This document shows, piece by piece, positions 59,505 through 64,000 of a stretch of DNA of 64,000 nt. Under the pieces are notes generated by a model, which saw nothing but the letters and a program-made list of their open reading frames with translations, had not been told where the DNA came from and made no database searches. Within the stretch, counting starts at the first letter, position 1, and each line of letters begins with the position of its first letter. Both the position numbers and the translations under genes were made by a program. Origin of the DNA: Diphasiastrum complanatum (taxonomy: Eukaryota; Streptophyta; Lycopodiopsida; Lycopodiales; Lycopodiaceae); contig CM055100.1 of the NCBI GenBank assembly GCA_029204225.1, positions 49,132,877 through 49,196,876 on the forward strand, given 5' to 3'.

Positions 59505-59926
59505 TGTTATAGCTTTTACTCCTTGTCCCAGTTATTTACAGTTTTCATGGATAGATGTACATTTTGTGATTATTGTGATTATTGAAATGGCCGAGTCGTC
59601 GGCCTATGGTGACCTTTGTAAGTAAATTGTCAATAAACTGTAATTAGTTGGCATTGGACCTCATAGAGTTGTGCTTAGCTTTGATGGGGTACCGGGTCAT
59701 TTACTAGGAATGGCTGGACTAACCTACTAAAAAGCAAGAGTTGACTAGTCAACAGGACACGTGTCATATGATCATTGGGACACTTGGTCCAGTGTATCAG
59801 TGATACATGTCAAGGTTGACTGGTAAAACATGACACGTGTCATATGCTCACTTGGACATTTGATCCAGTGCATGAGTGACACATGTCAACCTACTCACTT
59901 GCACTACCAAGTGGCAAGTGTCGACA
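59505..59926 (+). repeat. gypsy-type LTR, plus orientation
   Basis: Starts TGTTATAGCTTTTACTCC after the purine tract and ends near GTGTCGACA. It interrupts a minus-strand copia RT, whose frame (VAILEIH) breaks at its right edge. Inverted relative to 58727-59017. Confidence 0.65.
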
Positions 59927-60735
59927 TGTATCTCAAGAATAGCCACGACAACATACGACAGAAGAGTTTTGATTGAAGAATGCTTGACTGGACTAAAGGT
60001 TTCATTATAGTCAATATTTGGGATTTTGGAAAATTTTCTTGCCACTAGTCGAGCTTTCCTTTGATCAATATTTCCATCAGCTTTGTATTTGATTTTGAAT
60101 ATCAATTTGCGAGCAATTACATTCCTGTTGGCAGGCAATTCGACTATAGACTAGACCTAGATCTTGACTAGAGAGGTGTACTCTCTATCCATTGCTTCTC
60201 TCCAAAGATCTGAGTTTGACTGGCTAAGTGCTTCATCCACCGTAGTCGGTTCTCGAATAAGATAACAGGCAAACTCATCGATGTACCTTATAGGTTGTGT
60301 ACGCACTCTTGTTGATTTTCTCGGAGGTAGCGTAGGCTAATAATTTTGTCTTTGGTTTTGTTGCTCCTGAGTTGCAACATCTTCGGACTTTCTGTTGATC
60401 AGTTGTTCGTCTTTCATCATGTTCAAATCTGAGACTCGAATTGTCGTGTCGATAGTTGGAATAGTCTATAATTCCTCTGAAATTTTACTCTTGCCCTTCA
60501 GGTCGATAAACTGATCCTCAATGAATATAACATCTCCGTTGAAGAATATTTTTGAAGTAATGGAATCACACAGCTTACAAGTTTTATTGGAAGAAGCATA
60601 GCCAATAAAGATGGACTTAATGTTGCTGGAGTCCAGCTTCTTTTTGGTCTCCTTTGGTCTCTTAGGCAATAAATCCGAACACTCTAAGGTTCTTTAATGA
60701 TGGTTTGGTGCCAATCCAAACTTCATAGGGTGTCC
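59927..60735 (-). pseudogene. copia integrase end, linker and RT start
   Basis: Minus strand: TPYEVWIGTKPSLKNLRVFG (60735-60670), linker IFIGYASSNKTCKLCD ... FNGDVIFIEDQF (60669-60466), a low-similarity stretch, then RT start KLIFKIKYKADGNIDQRKAR and FSPVKHSSIKTLLS (60138-59930). Stops and substitutions throughout; truncated by the gypsy LTR on one side and a solo LTR on the other. Confidence 0.82.
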
Positions 60736-60747
60736 ACTACTGGCTCT

Positions 60748-61190
60748 TGTAGGAATCCAGAATCAAGACTATTCATTAACACAAAGTATTCTCAAAGAGA
60801 AGAGAGAGATGGTTAGATGACCCTCTTGTAGAAACTTGTGGACAGCCAATATGAACAATAGATTGCTTAACAAAAGTGTGTCTCATACAAATGAATGGCT
60901 ACATATAAGTAGTCCAAGATGGCTATCTACCTTCATGACTGTTGGCTGTCCAATAACTTGACTAATGGCTCTCTAGCTACCATAAGTTACATAAAATAAT
61001 TAAGTACCCCAAATAACAAGTTAGGTACTTAATTCACATGTATAGGCCCCTAGTGGACCCACGAGTCCCTACAAGTTAGTTTCATACTAACTTGGGCCTA
61101 AAATGTAAATGACCATGGTTACACAGATCTCGACCTTTTGGGTCATAGTAACCTATGGCTTCTACATCATTTACATTTATTATTCTAACA
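60748..61190 (-). mobile_element. solo LTR, 443 bp, with GCTCT target duplication
   Basis: Plus-strand ends are TGTAGGAATCC and TTCTAACA, flanked by GCTCT at 60743-60747 and 61191-61195. On the minus strand it starts TGTTAGAATAATAAATG and resembles the LTR start at 46918, which has a purine tract before it, fixing the orientation as minus. The left flank is copia, the right flank an unrelated coding block. Confidence 0.8.
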
Positions 61191-61195
61191 GCTCT

Positions 61196-62530
61196 CTCCA
61201 CAAACCCGCCGTAGAATCCTCTACTTACACTCAGTTACCTCACTCTTATTTTTCCGATCCATTTTTATCTAACCAACCATCATTTCCTCCATTTACTCGT
61301 TCAACCACCTCCGCATTCACTTCCGACACCATACCCACCACATCTTCTTAAAAATCCGATGACCATTTTTTAAAACAATTTTTTTCGCCAACAGCTCAGT
61401 ACAACCTTATAACTAACCCTCCACCCTCGTCTCGTAAACCATTCTCACCTCCTTCACCACCTGACTTCAATTCTTTCGATCAAGATCCACGTGATGAGAC
61501 GGTGCAGCCTTCAATGGGATTTTCTCCATCTCCTTTGAAGAGTAAGAGCGAGGCCTTAACTGGATCGAAGCCCGAGGGTTCTACTTCAAAAGTTCCTGAT
61601 ACGAAGAGTGCCACCGCACTGGATGACTATTTGGCAAGACCCTCAAGGAAACTGCCAGAGAAATCTATAGAAAGGATCAAAAGACGCTATGATGATCGTA
61701 AGGAATCTGATGAGTTTCAGAAGACCTACAAGAAGGGAGAGCGAGGGGGGCAAAGAAAATAACAGTCAAAGCTCAGCAACCTCGTGAACGCCCTACGCAC
61801 ACAGCCCTCCTGGAGGATTGTAATGCTGCTGAATAACGACGAGCAGCTACAAGAATACCTGAGAGCACCGAGCTAGAAATGGACCGATCCCTACTATGTG
61901 CCAGTTAAAAGAAGGGATCCTTGGGAGAAAACAAAGCCAGCAGAGCGACAGATCAATTGGCCTATCATTCCAAGGATTGATCCCAGCTCAACCTTTGTAA
62001 AGTATCAGGACGCGCTCCTCAAGTTTGGATATACCTATAGGGGCAGTGCAGATATTGTAGTCCAAGAGAGCGCTAACTATTGTTTAGCTATAGCCTTCCT
62101 TGCGACATTGGAATGCCACTGGGATAAAGGCCTGCCACCCATCAGGTTGGATGTCAACCAGCCCTTACAATTGGAAGATGCACATTTAATGATGGCGAGA
62201 CTTTACTATCGAGCTGCCTTTACTTCCAGCCAATATGTGCAGAAGATCGAAAAGTGGTATGCAAATAAGTTCATACCCGGATTGAAGCCATAACTAGGAC
62301 CTATTTCGTTGGGCGCAAAGATGAGGTTTATTACATTTGAAGCCATCGGAAAGAAGGTCGGTTACGAAAAATCTCTTGATAAAAGGAAAGCTGACAAGGA
62401 AAAACAAGAGAGTCTCAGCTATGCAGGGCTGTCCTAAAAAGCTATTGAAGCTTGAAGATTTGCCGAGGCACCAAAAATGAAGTCAATAAGATCTTGGTTT
62501 TACGCAGGCAAATGCTGATCCATGCCTTTC
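61196..62530 (+). pseudogene. unrecognised protein-coding block, broken by stops and frameshifts
   Basis: One frame is open from the solo LTR edge through a Ser/Pro-rich stretch (stop TAA 61349-61351). It continues with SSRKPFSPPSPPDFNSF and a basic segment (SIERIKRRYDDRKE, about 61670) to a stop at 61760-61762. Coding then shifts frame (AQQPRERPTHTALLEDCN) before returning at about 61885. The best-kept part, 61898-62293, is a 131-residue helical domain (WPIIPRIDPSSTFVKYQDAL ... SANYCLAIAFLATLECHWDKG ... PPIRLDVNQPL). Similar codon texture continues to about 62530. No family recognised. Candidates include a retroelement gag-like capsid or an endogenised viral structural protein; neither is supported by a motif. 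Confidence 0.5.
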
Positions 62531-64000
62531 CAAGGACCAAGCGTCAAAGCTGAAGCATTGCAGTGGGACCTGCAACACCATAGGGGGAGGATAATGTTAG
62601 CTGATGCCATGCCCAGAGGTGTTGATGCAGAACCTCTCCACTCAAAGGGCTTCCAGTGGAAATGAAGTTGAGAGCCGAGTCTGAGAGCACGAGAATTATT
62701 AGTGCTAGGCTAAATGTACAGTTTTGAGCCCCATGGCAAGTCCCGAAAGATGGATATCCATGTGGGAGCTAGCAATTTAGACTATCTCAACTTAAGTTGT
62801 GATTTTTTAGTAAAGAGGCCTCCTATTATTAAGCAAGAGGTGGATCTCAAATTCTTATAGATTGAGGTTCACTCAGTTGTAAGTGGTGGAATCCAAAGTT
62901 TGGATTCACCAGCTCGTGGGTATACATAGAGGCCTCCTCCACGAGTTTGAGAGCACTAGATATTGTACCGAAATGTTGTTGCATTGCTAATTGAAGATCT
63001 TCCTATTTGCATTTTCTTCTATGCTCCATTTTCATGCATTACGTTTGAGTATTGGTGTATGAACATGTTTGTTGTTGATTCTTAAAGGTTTGGATTTGTG
63101 ATTAAGATCAGGTAGATGTGCAGGGCCTTGTGGTAGATCAATACCATTCTGATCTTATGCTGCTTGGTGCTTGACTCCCTGAGGAGTTCTTGTTACAATT
63201 GTTGAGTAATAATTGTGGTAAGCACTTTGTAGCATTGTGGATTTTAGTTGTTTGGTTTTGTTGATTCTGATGTTTCCAATAGGTGTAGCTTCAATTCCAT
63301 TCCTTGTTCTTACTTAGATTAGTGTAGCAATAATCTACAATTTGTAGGCACTCAAGAAACATCTAAAACAGACACTGTAGAATGTAGGAATCTGAAATCT
63401 GATAGATCCAGATCGAAGTTGAGCATCCATTATCAATAGGATCGAGATCAGGTGATAGATGTATCAACTGATAGGCGGGTACATCACTATTGTGTTACCA
63501 TTATACTGCAAATCAGAGAAGTTAGAAGTAGGTAGACCTTCTGTCGGTTGTAAGCTGATAGGACACAGTGCCCGACAGAACCAGCAAACAAATATCCGCA
63601 GCAGTGATGGCGATGTTTTTATCAGCCTCAGTGATTGCTTTCCCATAACTAATGACCATATTTTTCTCAATAGTGTCCAACCCAACAACAAGTGTCCAGG
63701 CCCGCATTGTTCCTAGTTTCCAAACCAGCCATGGTGTCTAGGCGCCACCGATGGGAGTAGGGCCAGCAATGGGAGGAGAGCCAGTGATGGGGGTTGGCCG
63801 AGGTGGGGAGCAGGGGGGGGGTACCTCCCCCGCGTTTCCATGGAGCCATGGGTCTAGGAGGGCGCATTTGACTCTAAATTGTCCCAAGATCTTCTCTTAG
63901 AGAAGAAAGAAGTGATATGGTGTTGTGTATCATGACGACTTTGTTGCTCATTTTGACATATGTTTCTTTGCAGTAGAAACATCTCACCCACCATGAGGGC
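62531..64000. other. unassigned DNA at window end
   Basis: No recognised gene. A GC-rich patch at 63725-63850 contains GGGGGGGGTACCTCCCCC, able to form a short hairpin. Confidence 0.4.

Noticed and set aside
58727-59926. MULE-like element with long terminal inverted repeats
   Set aside because: The arms were first read as terminal inverted repeats, but each inner end has a purine tract followed by TGTTA, which is LTR structure. No 9-bp duplication is evident.

Overview
This is a repeat-rich window from a large plant nuclear genome. It is dominated by nested Ty1-copia LTR retrotransposons primed from initiator tRNA-Met (TGGTATCAGAGC binding sites), with Ty3-gypsy remnants, a plant L1-type LINE family and long microsatellites. 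It holds one recognisable host gene, a cysteine-rich-type receptor-like kinase with canonical plant introns, one of them about 7.1 kb. The composition fits a seed-free or gymnosperm-like genome, but the sequence does not prove a lineage.

Layout. 1-1.5 kb: unassigned. 1.5-9.6 kb: an old minus-strand copia element (target duplication AAGAA) lacking gag, protease and RT, into which a plus-strand copia element (2291-7983) inserted. The unoccupied paralogous site survives near 43046. 10.0-12.5 kb: two weak candidate minus-strand gene pieces. 13.3-16.4 kb: a decayed copia ending in a 3' LTR. 16.4-20.7 kb: no recognised genes, several tandem and dispersed repeats, and a 31-bp C tract. 21-22.8 kb: the 5' half of a minus-strand copia. 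23-30 kb: gypsy and copia pieces, with a clean 920-bp solo LTR (TCTAG duplication) inside a copia integrase region. 31-32 kb: a GC-rich composite minisatellite. 32.5-32.8 kb: a possible Penelope-like RT fragment.

34.6-39.2 kb: a complete, young minus-strand copia derivative. It has near-identical 699-bp LTRs, a TATTC duplication and an intact GAG-protease ORF of 726 codons, but no working integrase or RT, so it is probably mobilised in trans. 41.0-42.0 kb: (CT)n arrays, the largest 321 bp, apparently grown from a LINE 3' tail. 44.0-53.5 kb: the receptor kinase on the minus strand, with five kinase-domain exons visible; its ectodomain and transmembrane exons are not. Its largest intron holds copia, gypsy and LINE fragments. 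53.8-58.5 kb: a copia scrap and two LINE copies.

58.7-60.0 kb: two related gypsy LTRs facing away from each other. 60.0-61.2 kb: copia fragments and a 443-bp solo LTR (GCTCT duplication). 61.2-62.5 kb: an unrecognised, frameshifted coding block. The rest is unassigned.

The most interesting signal is shared by three diverged LINE copies: each open reading frame ends with an I-T-x-F-F-S-S type motif just before its stop codon. This looks like a PCNA-interacting (PIP-box) tail.
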